NCBI RefSeq assembly: GCF_900111885.1
Contig: NZ_FOKG01000012.1
Span: 124,001 to 188,000 of the forward strand
Source of the DNA: Amycolatopsis marina
GTDB lineage: Bacteria; Actinomycetota; Actinomycetes; Mycobacteriales; Pseudonocardiaceae
Direction of reading: 5' to 3'
Length of the DNA: 64,000 bases
A program made the position numbers and the translations under genes. Shown here piece by piece: positions 15,943 to 23,823 of the stretch (position 1 is the first letter of the stretch; each line of letters opens with the position of its first letter). Under the pieces are notes generated by a model, which was not told where the DNA came from, did not search any database, and was given only the letters and a program-made list of their open reading frames with translations.

Positions 15943-17565
15943 TCAGCGGATCTCCTTCTCCGTTTCCCGCAGCGCAACCGTCGCAGCATGCCGCCCGGCG
16001 CGCCTGCCGGAGAACACGCAGTCGGCCAGCGACAGCCCACTCACGTAAGACCGAGAACAGATTCCCACCGCGGTCCGCCCCGCCGCGTAGAGCCCGGTGA
16101 TCGGCACACCTCCGGTGTCACGTACCCGCCCGGTCTCCTCATCGACCACCAGGCCACCGAGGGTGATCATCGGGCACGGATAGCCGAGGTTCGGCCGGAT
16201 CGACAGGTCGATCAGCGAATACGGGCCGGTGCGCAGAGCGCGGACGAACTCGGCGGGCTTGCCCATGGGATCGGGCGCGCCGGCCATCGCGGCCGCGTTG
16301 TAGAGCCCAACCGTCTCCGCGAGGCCCGCCGGATCGATCCCCGCCGCGCGGGCGACCTCGGGCAGCGTCGCGGCCCGGACGCGCCCCCTGCCGAGCAGGT
16401 ACACCACCTGCAGCCACTGGAACCACTGGCTCTGCTTGCGCGCCGAACGCCGCGCCTGCCGCACGATCGTGTCGTCCACGAGCAGCCAGCCCTTGCCCCC
16501 ATGGCGGGTGATCATGGCTTCCCCGACCGCGGCGCCGTAACGGGACTCGTCGATGATCCGGCGGCCCTGTGCGTCGACCAGGATCCCGCCGAGAAAGGCA
16601 CTCGGCGGACTGAGGAATCGCCAGGCGGAGATCTTGTCCAGCTCCGCGGTCGCGCCGCCCGCCTCGACGCCGAGCCGCATGCCGGACCCGTCATCGGCCG
16701 ACGTGCCCAGCGCGAGCCCGCCCCGGTAGGCGGGCGCGTGCTCCCGGACCAGTGCGCGGTTCGCGATGAAACCGCCCGCGGACAGCACCACGCCATGCCG
16801 CGCGGTGAGCGTCACCTCCCGCGCATAGCGACGCTCGAGCGCCTCCGCGCGCCGGTGCAGCGCCTTGCGCATCGCCGGGATGTAGAGACCGGGCTTCGCG
16901 GAGTACTTGCCGAGCACGCGGTGAGTCGTTCGCACCCAGCGCGGCGCGTCCCGCAGGGTCCGCACCACCAGACCGCCCACCGACCCGTCGTCCCGGACGA
17001 TCAGGCGTGCCGCAGCGGCCTGCGGCAGCACCCGCACACCGTGGCGCCGAGCCGACTCGGCCAGCCGGGAGTGCAGCAGCGCACCCGACGTCCCCTTCCC
17101 CCTGACCCGGTGCCCGCGCGCCGCGGGCGGCGTCACCGAACAGAACGCGCCGGAGCACTCGCTGCCGGAGTAGTAGAGGTAGTAGTCGTTGTTGGGATAC
17201 GAGGTCTTGTCGGGACACAGGCTGCCCTCGAACGGGACACCATGACCCTCCAGCCAGCGGATCATCTCGGGGCTGCCGTCGCAGAACCGCCGCAGGGTCG
17301 CCGCCGACACGACGTCGCCGGCCTCGCGTTCGAGATACGCGTACATCGATTCGGCCGTGTCGGCCACTCCCGCGGCGACCTGCTGAGCGGTCCCGCCGCC
17401 CGCGTAGACCACGCCTCCACTGACCGCCGTGGCCCCGCCACCGGCGAACCGGTCCACTACCAGCACATCGGCACCCGTCTCGGCCGCCTCGATCGCCGCG
17501 CAGGCGCCAGCGGCGCCGAATCCGACGACAATGACATCGGCCATATCCGTGTCGTGTTCAGCCAC
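15943..17565 (-). CDS. FAD-dependent ketosteroid dehydrogenase-like protein (possibly delta-4(5alpha) type)
   Basis: A 540-aa flavoprotein with the GFGAAGACAAIEAAE dinucleotide fold at residues 14-28, then GGATAVSGGVVYAGGG. Near the C-terminus is YAAGRTAVGICSRSYVSGLS. It belongs with 3-ketosteroid dehydrogenases and fumarate-reductase-like enzymes but lacks the GNASAAVMG...YAGPG ending of true KstD (present in the divergent neighbour). Its Tyr507-x-Ser509 (SYVS) resembles the Tyr/Ser pair described for the Rhodococcus delta-4(5alpha) enzyme, so introduction of a C4-C5 double bond is a reasonable guess. GTG 17565 is used; ATG 17544 is the alternative. A KstR-type box lies 18 bp upstream of the GTG. 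Confidence 0.75.
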   Translation of the reverse strand: MAEHDTDMADVIVVGFGAAGACAAIEAAETGADVLVVDRFAGGGATAVSGGVVYAGGGTAQQVAAGVADTAESMYAYLEREAGDVVSAATLRRFCDGSPEMIRWLEGHGVPFEGSLCPDKTSYPNNDYYLYYSGSECSGAFCSVTPPAARGHRVRGKGTSGALLHSRLAESARRHGVRVLPQAAAARLIVRDDGSVGGLVVRTLRDAPRWVRTTHRVLGKYSAKPGLYIPAMRKALHRRAEALERRYAREVTLTARHGVVLSAGGFIANRALVREHAPAYRGGLALGTSADDGSGMRLGVEAGGATAELDKISAWRFLSPPSAFLGGILVDAQGRRIIDESRYGAAVGEAMITRHGGKGWLLVDDTIVRQARRSARKQSQWFQWLQVVYLLGRGRVRAATLPEVARAAGIDPAGLAETVGLYNAAAMAGAPDPMGKPAEFVRALRTGPYSLIDLSIRPNLGYPCPMITLGGLVVDEETGRVRDTGGVPITGLYAAGRTAVGICSRSYVSGLSLADCVFSGRRAGRHAATVALRETEKEIR

Positions 17566-17582
17566 ATCGCCTACCCTAGAAC

Positions 17583-17596
17583 TGAAACACGTTCTC
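17583..17596. promoter_or_regulatory. KstR-type operator, FAD dehydrogenase side
   Basis: TGAAACACGTTCTC fits TnnAACnnGTTnnA except for the final base. It lies 18 bp before the minus-strand GTG at 17565. With the box at 17640 it makes a pair in the divergent promoter region. Confidence 0.75.
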
Positions 17597-17639
17597 GTCT
17601 ATGGTGTCGACAGCGGTTGCGAACAGGCTCCAGCAAAAC

Positions 17640-17653
17640 TATAACGTGTTTCA
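17640..17653. promoter_or_regulatory. KstR-type operator, kstD side
   Basis: TATAACGTGTTTCA matches TnnAACnnGTTnnA at every defined position. It lies 42 bp upstream of the kstD ATG and 44 bp (start to end) from the other box, so each divergent operon appears to have its own site. Confidence 0.82.
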
Positions 17654-17694
17654 GGTCCAGGCGTCATTCACGGCCTTGGAACGACGGAGGTGTC

Positions 17695-19404
17695 ATGGCA
17701 GGCCGGCATTGCGCGGGCGAATTCGACGTGATCGTGGTCGGCAGCGGGGCGGCGGGGATGACCGCCGCTCTCGCCGCCGCCCGACTGGGGCTGGACACGG
17801 TTGTCATCGAGAAGGCCGGCAGGTTCGGCGGCTCGACGGCCCGCTCGGGCGGAGGTGTCTGGATCCCCGGCAACGAGGCACTGCAAGCGGCCGGCGTCCG
17901 CGACACCCCGGAGCAGGCCAGGCAGTACCTGGCCGCCATCGTCGGCGACATCGTCCCCCCTGAGCGCAGGGACGCCTACCTCGACCACGGGCCTGCCGTG
18001 GTCGAGTTCGTGCACCGCAACACCCCCCTGCGACTGCGCTGGGTGCGCGACTACTCCGACTACCACCCCGAGGCCCCCGGCGGACTCCCCAGCGGCCGGT
18101 CGGTGGAGCCGAGACCGCTCGACGGCAGGATCCTCGGCCCGGAGCTGGCACACCTCGAACCGCCATACAGCGCGCCGCCGATGGGCGTGCCGATCACCCA
18201 GGCGGACTTCCGCTGGCTCAGCCTGATCGCGCGGCACCCCAGGGGCATCCTCCGGCTCGTCCAGCTCGGGCTGCGCGGAATCGCCGGGCGCGTCACCGGC
18301 AAGAAGCTGCTGTCGATGGGACAGGCGCTGGCCGCCGGGCTCAGGGCCGGGCTGCAGCAGGCGGGAGTGCCGGTTTGGCTGGACACGCCGCTGCTGAGCC
18401 TGCACGTCGAGGACGCCCGCGTCACCGGCGTGCTCGTCCGCCGCGAGGGCGAGGAGGTGCTGCTGCGCGCCCGCAGTGGTGTGGTGCTGGCCTCCGGCGG
18501 GTTCGAGCAGAACGAGCAGATGCGGGTCAAGTACCAGCGGACCCCCATCGGCACGGAATGGACCGTGGGAGCGGAGGCGAACACCGGTGACGGCATCAAC
18601 GCCGGTCTCGCCCTCGGCGCGGCCGTCGACCTGATGGACGACGCCTGGTGGGGCCCGTCGATCCCGCTGACCGGCGGGCCGTGGTTCGCCCTCGCGGAAC
18701 GCTCGCGCCCGGGATGCCTCATGGTCAACGCCCGGGGCGAACGGTTCGTCAACGAGTCGGCGCCGTACGTGGAGGCCGTGCACGCGATGTACGGGCCGGG
18801 CGACGGGCCCGCCGAGAACATCCCGGCCTGGCTGGTGTTCGACCAGCGCTACCGCAACCGGTACATGTTCACCGGACTCGGCCCACGCCAACCGCTGCCC
18901 GGGCGCTGGTACAAGGCCGGCATCGCGGCAAGGGCAGACACGCTCGCGGAGCTGGCCGAGCGGATCGAGGTCCCCGCCGACGCGCTGACGGCCACGGTGT
19001 CCCGGTTCAACTCGTTCGCCGCGACCGGCGTCGATGCCGACTTCGGCCGTGGCACGAGCGCCTACGACCACTACTACGGCGACCCCCGCAACCGGCCCAA
19101 CCCGAGCCTCGGCGCACTGGAGGCGGCCCCGTACTACGCCGTCCGGATCGTGCCGGGCGACCTCGGCACGAAGGGCGGACTGTGCACCGACGTGCACGCC
19201 AGGGTGCTGCGCGAGGACAGCTCGGTGATCGGCGGGCTCTACGCGGCGGGCAACGCCAGCGCCGCGGTCATGGGCCGCACGTACGCGGGACCCGGCGCGA
19301 CGATCGGCCCGGCGATGGTGTTCGGCTACCTTGCGGCCCAGCACCTCGCATCGAACAATCAACACCGCTCGACCGTCGAGCGCTCAGGTGGAGGTAACCG
19401 ATGA
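17695..19404 (+). CDS. kstD: 3-ketosteroid delta-1-dehydrogenase KstD
   Basis: Introduces the C1-C2 double bond in ring A, which with KshAB activity opens ring B. The 569-aa product has the FAD fold VVGSGAAGMTAALAAARLGL at residues 14-33 and GGSTARSGGGVWIPGN. An active-site tyrosine region is RDYSDYHPEAPGG, and the family ending GNASAAVMGRTYAGPGATIG carries the catalytic tyrosine. GGAGG stands 5 bp before the ATG. The stop overlaps the kshA start (ATGA), so the two enzymes that act together on the same steroid are translationally coupled. Confidence 0.95.
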   Translation: MAGRHCAGEFDVIVVGSGAAGMTAALAAARLGLDTVVIEKAGRFGGSTARSGGGVWIPGNEALQAAGVRDTPEQARQYLAAIVGDIVPPERRDAYLDHGPAVVEFVHRNTPLRLRWVRDYSDYHPEAPGGLPSGRSVEPRPLDGRILGPELAHLEPPYSAPPMGVPITQADFRWLSLIARHPRGILRLVQLGLRGIAGRVTGKKLLSMGQALAAGLRAGLQQAGVPVWLDTPLLSLHVEDARVTGVLVRREGEEVLLRARSGVVLASGGFEQNEQMRVKYQRTPIGTEWTVGAEANTGDGINAGLALGAAVDLMDDAWWGPSIPLTGGPWFALAERSRPGCLMVNARGERFVNESAPYVEAVHAMYGPGDGPAENIPAWLVFDQRYRNRYMFTGLGPRQPLPGRWYKAGIAARADTLAELAERIEVPADALTATVSRFNSFAATGVDADFGRGTSAYDHYYGDPRNRPNPSLGALEAAPYYAVRIVPGDLGTKGGLCTDVHARVLREDSSVIGGLYAAGNASAAVMGRTYAGPGATIGPAMVFGYLAAQHLASNNQHRSTVERSGGGNR

Positions 19405-20570
19405 CGCAGGCTGACGCCGTCCGCACGATCGATGCCGGTGCCCCGCCGACCCGGTTCGCCCGCGGCTGGCACTGCCTCGGCCTCGCCGAGGACTTCAAGG
19501 ACGGCAAACCCCACGCGATCAACGCCTTCGGCACCAAACTGGTCGTGTTCCAGAGCCAGAGCGACGGCGAACTACACGTCCTCGACGGCTACTGCAGGCA
19601 CATGGGCGGGGATCTGACCCAGGGCACGGTCAAGGGAGACGAGATCGCCTGCCCGTTCCACGACTGGCGCTGGAACGGCAACGGCAAGTGCGTCTCGATC
19701 CCCTACGCGAAGCGCGTTCCGTTGCGGGCACGCACCCGGTCCTGGCGCACCATGGAGGAGAACAGGCAACTCTTCGTCTGGAACGACCCCGAGGGCAAGC
19801 CGCCGCCGGAGGACGTGACGATCCCGCGGATCGAGGGCGTGTTTAACGGCGAGTGGAGCAACTGGACGTGGGACTCGGTGTTGATCGAGGGCGCCAACTG
19901 CCGGGAGATCGTGGACAACGTCGTGGACATGGCCCACTTCTTCTACATCCACTTCGCCTTCCCCACGTACTTCAAGAACGTCTTCGAGGGCCACATCGCC
20001 TCGCAGTTCCTCAACACCAAGGGCAGGCCCGACGTCGGGATGGCGTCGAACTACGGCGGTGAGGAGAACCTGCTGCGTTCGGAGGCCTCCTACCACGGCC
20101 CCTCGTACATGATCAACACCTTGTTGAACACCTACAAGGGATTCGACGTCGAGAACGTGCTGATCAACTGCCACTACCCGGTCACGGAGAACTCCTTCGT
20201 GCTGCAGTGGGGTGTGATCGTGAAGAAGCTGCCCGGAGTGTCGGACGAGCAGGCCGACAAGATCGCCGGGAAGTTCGCGAAGAGCATCGGCGTCGGCTTC
20301 ATGCAGGACGTGGAGATCTGGAAGAACAAGACCCGGATCGACAACCCGCTGCTCTGCGAGGAGGACGGGCCGGTATACCAGCTCCGCCGGTGGTACGAAC
20401 AGTTCTATGTGGACGCCGACGAGGTGGCCGAGGACATGACCCGACGCTTCGAGTTCGAAGTGGACACTTCCAGGGCCAACGAGGTGTGGTCGCGAGAGGT
20501 GGCCGAGAACCTGCGGCGGCAGCAGGACGAGGCTCGGCACGCTGAGCAGAGTTCGGAAGCCGGAGTCTGA
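19401..20570 (+). CDS. kshA: 3-ketosteroid 9alpha-hydroxylase oxygenase KshA
   Basis: The Rieske oxygenase that hydroxylates C9, triggering ring-B opening. In the 389-aa product the 2Fe-2S ligands are Cys65/His67 (CRHMGG) and Cys84/His87 (CPFHDW). The mononuclear iron ligands are His179 and His184 (DMAHFFYIHF), with Asp303 (MQDVEIW) the probable third. Spacing matches mycobacterial KshA, offset by about two residues. It overlaps kstD upstream and is followed 2 bp later by a small Cys-rich gene, then kshB. Confidence 0.97.
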   Translation: MTQADAVRTIDAGAPPTRFARGWHCLGLAEDFKDGKPHAINAFGTKLVVFQSQSDGELHVLDGYCRHMGGDLTQGTVKGDEIACPFHDWRWNGNGKCVSIPYAKRVPLRARTRSWRTMEENRQLFVWNDPEGKPPPEDVTIPRIEGVFNGEWSNWTWDSVLIEGANCREIVDNVVDMAHFFYIHFAFPTYFKNVFEGHIASQFLNTKGRPDVGMASNYGGEENLLRSEASYHGPSYMINTLLNTYKGFDVENVLINCHYPVTENSFVLQWGVIVKKLPGVSDEQADKIAGKFAKSIGVGFMQDVEIWKNKTRIDNPLLCEEDGPVYQLRRWYEQFYVDADEVAEDMTRRFEFEVDTSRANEVWSREVAENLRRQQDEARHAEQSSEAGV

Positions 20571-20572
20571 CG

Positions 20573-20914
20573 ATGGTGGCCGGAACGGGTACCCAGCACG
20601 GACCGCCGGGTGGTCGTACTACCTTCGGTGAGCCGACGGCCAGGGCGGACACGCTCGCCGATCGGCGCGAGTTCCTCTCCTCGGGACTGCGCCCGCACGA
20701 GTGCGCCTCGTGCGGAACATGCGTGCTGGTGAAGAAGAACAGCCCGAAACACACGAGCATCCAGTGGCTCACCGACGCGGCCACCAGCTGTCCGGTGTTC
20801 GCCGAACGGGTCGCCGATGGCGGGCACACCGCGCTCCTGGACACCTGCGAGCGGCTGGGCGAGAGCATCGCACGCGCCGCTCGGGACGGTGAGCTGGGTG
20901 ATCCCGGTGAGTAA
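20573..20914 (+). CDS. 113-aa protein with CxxCxxC cluster between kshA and kshB
   Basis: Not assigned to a named family. The N-terminal 40 residues look disordered. The core reads HECASCGTCVLVKK, then about 25 residues later ATSCPVFAE, that is CxxCxxC...CP. This resembles half of a bacterial 4Fe-4S ferredoxin, but the usual three-residue spacing before the CP cysteine is enlarged. The remainder is helical (LLDTCERLGESIARAA). GGAG lies 8 bp before the ATG, and its 3' end overlaps the kshB start, so it is co-translated with the hydroxylase components. A metal-binding or electron-transfer accessory role for KshAB is an inference from position and cysteines only. Confidence 0.7.
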   Translation: MVAGTGTQHGPPGGRTTFGEPTARADTLADRREFLSSGLRPHECASCGTCVLVKKNSPKHTSIQWLTDAATSCPVFAERVADGGHTALLDTCERLGESIARAARDGELGDPGE

Positions 20915-21959
20915 CATCTTGCGGCTGCGGGTGGCCGAGGTGATCGAGGAGACGGCCGACGCCCACTCGATCGTCTTCGACCTCACGCCCGAGCAGCGCG
21001 CCGCGCTCGCGTACCGGCCGGGGCAGTTCCTCACCCTCCGGGTGCCGAGCGAGCAGTGCGGATCGGTGGCGCGGTGCTACTCGCTGTCCAGCTCGCCGTT
21101 CACCGGCGACGCGCCGCAGGTCACCGTGAAACGCACCGACGGTGGCTACGCCTCACACTGGATCTGCGACAACGTGCGGCCCGGCAGCGAGATCGAGGTG
21201 CTGGCACCGAGCGGCGTGTTCAGTCCGGCCTCGCTGGACACCGACCTGCTGCTGGTCGCGGCCGGTAGCGGGATCACGCCGGTGATGTCGATCGTCAAGT
21301 CCGCGCTCGCACAGGGCTCGGGGCAGGTCGTCCTCGTGTACGCCAACCGCGACGAACGCTCGGTGATCTTCGGCCACGATCTGCGTGCGCTGGCGGAGAA
21401 GCATCCGGACCGGCTGACGCTGATCCACTGGCTGGAGAGCGTGCAGGGACTGCCGTCGACCGAACAGTTGCGCACCCTGCTGCGGCCGTTCACCGGGCAC
21501 GAGGCGTTCGTCTGTGGTCCGCCCCCGTTCATGACCGCGGCGACGACCGCGCTGAAGGCGCTGGACGTCCCGAGGTCGCGGATTCGCCGGGAGAAGTTCG
21601 TATCGCTCGGCGGTAACCCGTTCGAGACCGCGACGATCACCCCGGCCAAGGAGGACACCGGATCCGCCGGCGGGCACGAGGAACAGCCCGCGACGGTGCG
21701 GGTGGAGCTCGACGGCGAGCGGCACGAGCTCGCCTGGCCGCGCCGGAGCAAGCTGCTGGACCTGCTGCTGGAACGGGGACTGGACGCGCCGTTCTCCTGC
21801 CGGGAGGGCCAGTGCAGCGCCTGCGCCTGCCGGATCACCTCGGGCGAGGTCAAGATGCTGCACAACGAGGTCCTGGAGGCAGAGGACATCGACGAGGGGA
21901 TCGTGCTGGCGTGCCAGTCGGTGCCGCTCACCGATGAGGTGTCGGTCAGCTACGAGTAG
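20907..21959 (+). CDS. kshB: 3-ketosteroid 9alpha-hydroxylase reductase KshB
   Basis: The reductase passing electrons from NADH to KshA. The 350-aa product has three modules. The FAD domain includes RCYSLSSSPF near residue 57. The NAD domain includes AAGSGITPVMSIVKSA and VCGPPPFM. A C-terminal plant-type 2Fe-2S domain has CREGQCSACAC and, about 30 residues on, LACQS. Start is uncertain: GTG 20907 is used here and GTG 20898 would add three residues; both overlap the preceding small gene. In M. tuberculosis kshB lies next to hsaA instead, so the placement here beside kshA differs. Confidence 0.95.
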   Translation: MSNILRLRVAEVIEETADAHSIVFDLTPEQRAALAYRPGQFLTLRVPSEQCGSVARCYSLSSSPFTGDAPQVTVKRTDGGYASHWICDNVRPGSEIEVLAPSGVFSPASLDTDLLLVAAGSGITPVMSIVKSALAQGSGQVVLVYANRDERSVIFGHDLRALAEKHPDRLTLIHWLESVQGLPSTEQLRTLLRPFTGHEAFVCGPPPFMTAATTALKALDVPRSRIRREKFVSLGGNPFETATITPAKEDTGSAGGHEEQPATVRVELDGERHELAWPRRSKLLDLLLERGLDAPFSCREGQCSACACRITSGEVKMLHNEVLEAEDIDEGIVLACQSVPLTDEVSVSYE

Positions 21960-21969
21960 GAGTGTGTGC

Positions 21970-22830
21970 ATGCCCATCGACCCTTCCATCGCCATCGGCG
22001 CCGAGTTGGACGAGGTCAAGTTCGGCTGGACGCCGTCCGACGTCCTGCTCTACCACCTCGCGCTCGGCGCGGGGGCCGACCCGACGGACCCACGGGAGCT
22101 GCGCTACGCCTACGAGCGCGACCTGCGGGTACTGCCGACCTTCGCCACGGTGGCGGCGAATCTGCGGGTCTTCGAACCGCCGTCGGTGTCCTTCCCCGGC
22201 GTCGAGGTGGATCTGGCGAAGGTGGTGCACGGGCGGCAGTCGGTGACGGTGCACCACCCGATTCCCGTGACGGGTGAGGCGGTGGCGAGGTCCCGGATCA
22301 CCGACGTGCTCGACAAGGGCAAAGCGGCCGTGGTGGTCCAGCGAACCGACGTGACCGACGACTCCGGCACTCCATTGTGGACGGCAGAGTCCAGCATCTT
22401 CGCCCGTGGTGAGGGCGGGTTCGGCGGCGAGCGGGGCACGTCCGACCGGGTGGAGCTCCCGGAGCGGGATCCCGACGTCGTCGTCGACACACCAACCCTG
22501 CCGCAGCAGGCGCTGCTGTACCGGCTCTGCGGTGACCGCAACCCGCTGCACGCCGACCCGGGGTTCGCCCGCGGCGCCGGATTCGACGCCCCTATCCTGC
22601 ACGGTCTGTGCACATACGGAATCGTCGCGAAGGCCGTCACCGACGCCCTCCTCGACGCCGATGTCACCCGTATCCGCTCCTGGTCGGCGAAGTTCGCCGG
22701 GATCGTTCTCCCCGGCGAGACCCTGCGCACCCGGATCTGGCGCGACGGCGACACCCTGCTGGTCACCACGACGGCACCCGACCGCGACGAGGCCCCCGTC
22801 CTCTCCGACGCCGTCCTGCGCACCCGGTGA
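21970..22830 (+). CDS. MaoC-type enoyl-CoA hydratase (ChsH3/Hsd4B-like)
   Basis: A 286-aa double hot-dog hydratase. The C-terminal domain carries the hydratase-2 signature YRLCGDRNPLHADPGFA, followed by FDAPILHGLCTYG, with the catalytic Asp/His pair. The N-terminal domain is degenerate, as in other (R)-specific hydratases of this size. It resembles Rv3538, which acts on a sterol side-chain enoyl-CoA, and it directly follows kshB (AGGAG before the ATG). It is therefore probably a side-chain beta-oxidation hydratase under the kstD promoter. It is followed by an inverted 21-bp repeat array. Confidence 0.85.
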   Translation: MPIDPSIAIGAELDEVKFGWTPSDVLLYHLALGAGADPTDPRELRYAYERDLRVLPTFATVAANLRVFEPPSVSFPGVEVDLAKVVHGRQSVTVHHPIPVTGEAVARSRITDVLDKGKAAVVVQRTDVTDDSGTPLWTAESSIFARGEGGFGGERGTSDRVELPERDPDVVVDTPTLPQQALLYRLCGDRNPLHADPGFARGAGFDAPILHGLCTYGIVAKAVTDALLDADVTRIRSWSAKFAGIVLPGETLRTRIWRDGDTLLVTTTAPDRDEAPVLSDAVLRTR

Positions 22831-22831
22831 C

Positions 22832-22957
22832 CGTGAGTTCGCGTTCTGTGCACACGAGTTCGACATCGGCGTACATGAGTTCGCCACCTGTGACGCGAAG
22901 GGAGGCGCACAGAACGCGAAGACACGTACATGGAACGCATACTCGTGTGCACAGCCG
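22832..22957. repeat. Six-unit 21-bp array, three direct and three inverted (type C)
   Basis: Units start at 22832, 22853 and 22874, each containing GAGTTCG. After 22895 come three 21-bp units in which the complementary words GCGAAG and AGAACGCGAA appear, so the second half is a loose inverted copy. TTCGCGTTCTGTGC and its complement occur once on each side. The array fills the gap between the convergent maoC and DUF5134 genes and could fold as one large stem. Confidence 0.65.
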
Positions 22958-22965
22958 GCACAGAG

Positions 22966-23727
22966 TCAGAGGGCGGCGAGGAGCATGTAGGCCATGCCGA
23001 GGCCCATGGTGGCGCGGTAGGTCTCGCGGGAGCCGTACCAGGGCCCGGCGGCCGAGCGGGTTCTGGCGGGGCGTCGGAAAACTGGGCTGAACTGCGGTAG
23101 GCAGTGGAAGAACGCGCGGGTGGCGGAGCCCACGAGCGGGGAGGCGGGGCTCATGACGTGTGATGGTGACGGTCGCATTCCAGGTCTGAGCCCCTCCGAG
23201 TCGATCGTGTCGCGCGTTTTCAAACGGGTTCTGACGAGCCGCGCGGCGGACACTGCCGCGTCCGCGGCGAGGCCCAGCGCGCCGGCGATCGCGAGTGCGG
23301 GGAGCGCGAGCGACGCCGTCGAGTCCATTTCGGCCATGGTGAACCAGGGGCCGTGGGAGATGCCGTCGTCGTGCGGCATCGCGGTGACCATGTAGAGCAT
23401 CAGCGCGGCGCACACGGCGTGGTGCGCGACGTGACCGTGCCCTGGGCGAGCGGGCACACGAGGACTTCGCAGGAACGCCCAGAGGAAGTAGGCCGCGACC
23501 AGGAGCAGCACCGCCTGCCAGCCCGCGGCGGGGATCGGGCCGCCCACCGGCGAGAGCATCGCCACCATCGCCAGGGTCAGCAGGAGTTCGGCGAGGTCGC
23601 TGTCCCGTCGGCGCTCGGCGCCGGGCACCTCCTGCCGCGTCACCCGCCGCAGACACGGCACGAGCAGCAGCAGGAAAATCACCGTGAGCAGCCAGGACAC
23701 CAGTGCCTGATGACCACCCGCCACCAC
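22966..23727 (-). CDS. DUF5134 membrane protein
   Basis: A 253-aa membrane protein with about five hydrophobic segments: residues 8-26 (SWLLTVIFLLLLVP), 47-62, 68-86 (AVLLLVAAYFLWAF), 102-118 and 137-158. The pattern of conserved His residues (GHVAHHAVCAALMLYM and the PHDD region) and the C-terminal amphipathic tail fit the actinobacterial DUF5134 family of unknown function. GGGGAG precedes the GTG start. It runs toward maoC and has no visible link to steroid metabolism. Confidence 0.75.
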   Translation of the reverse strand: MVAGGHQALVSWLLTVIFLLLLVPCLRRVTRQEVPGAERRRDSDLAELLLTLAMVAMLSPVGGPIPAAGWQAVLLLVAAYFLWAFLRSPRVPARPGHGHVAHHAVCAALMLYMVTAMPHDDGISHGPWFTMAEMDSTASLALPALAIAGALGLAADAAVSAARLVRTRLKTRDTIDSEGLRPGMRPSPSHVMSPASPLVGSATRAFFHCLPQFSPVFRRPARTRSAAGPWYGSRETYRATMGLGMAYMLLAAL

Positions 23728-23823
23728 GACCTCACTCCCCGTCGTCGCCCGTGGTGCCTACCGTGGCAGCCGACGATGCGCCGCGCCAGCCGTCAAGCAG
23801 GTGAACGCGCTACGTCTCCAGGT

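Noticed and set aside
15988..17694. Long plus-strand frame continuous with kstD
   Set aside because: The part before 17695 is antisense to the FAD dehydrogenase; kstD starts at the ATG with GGAGG at 17695.
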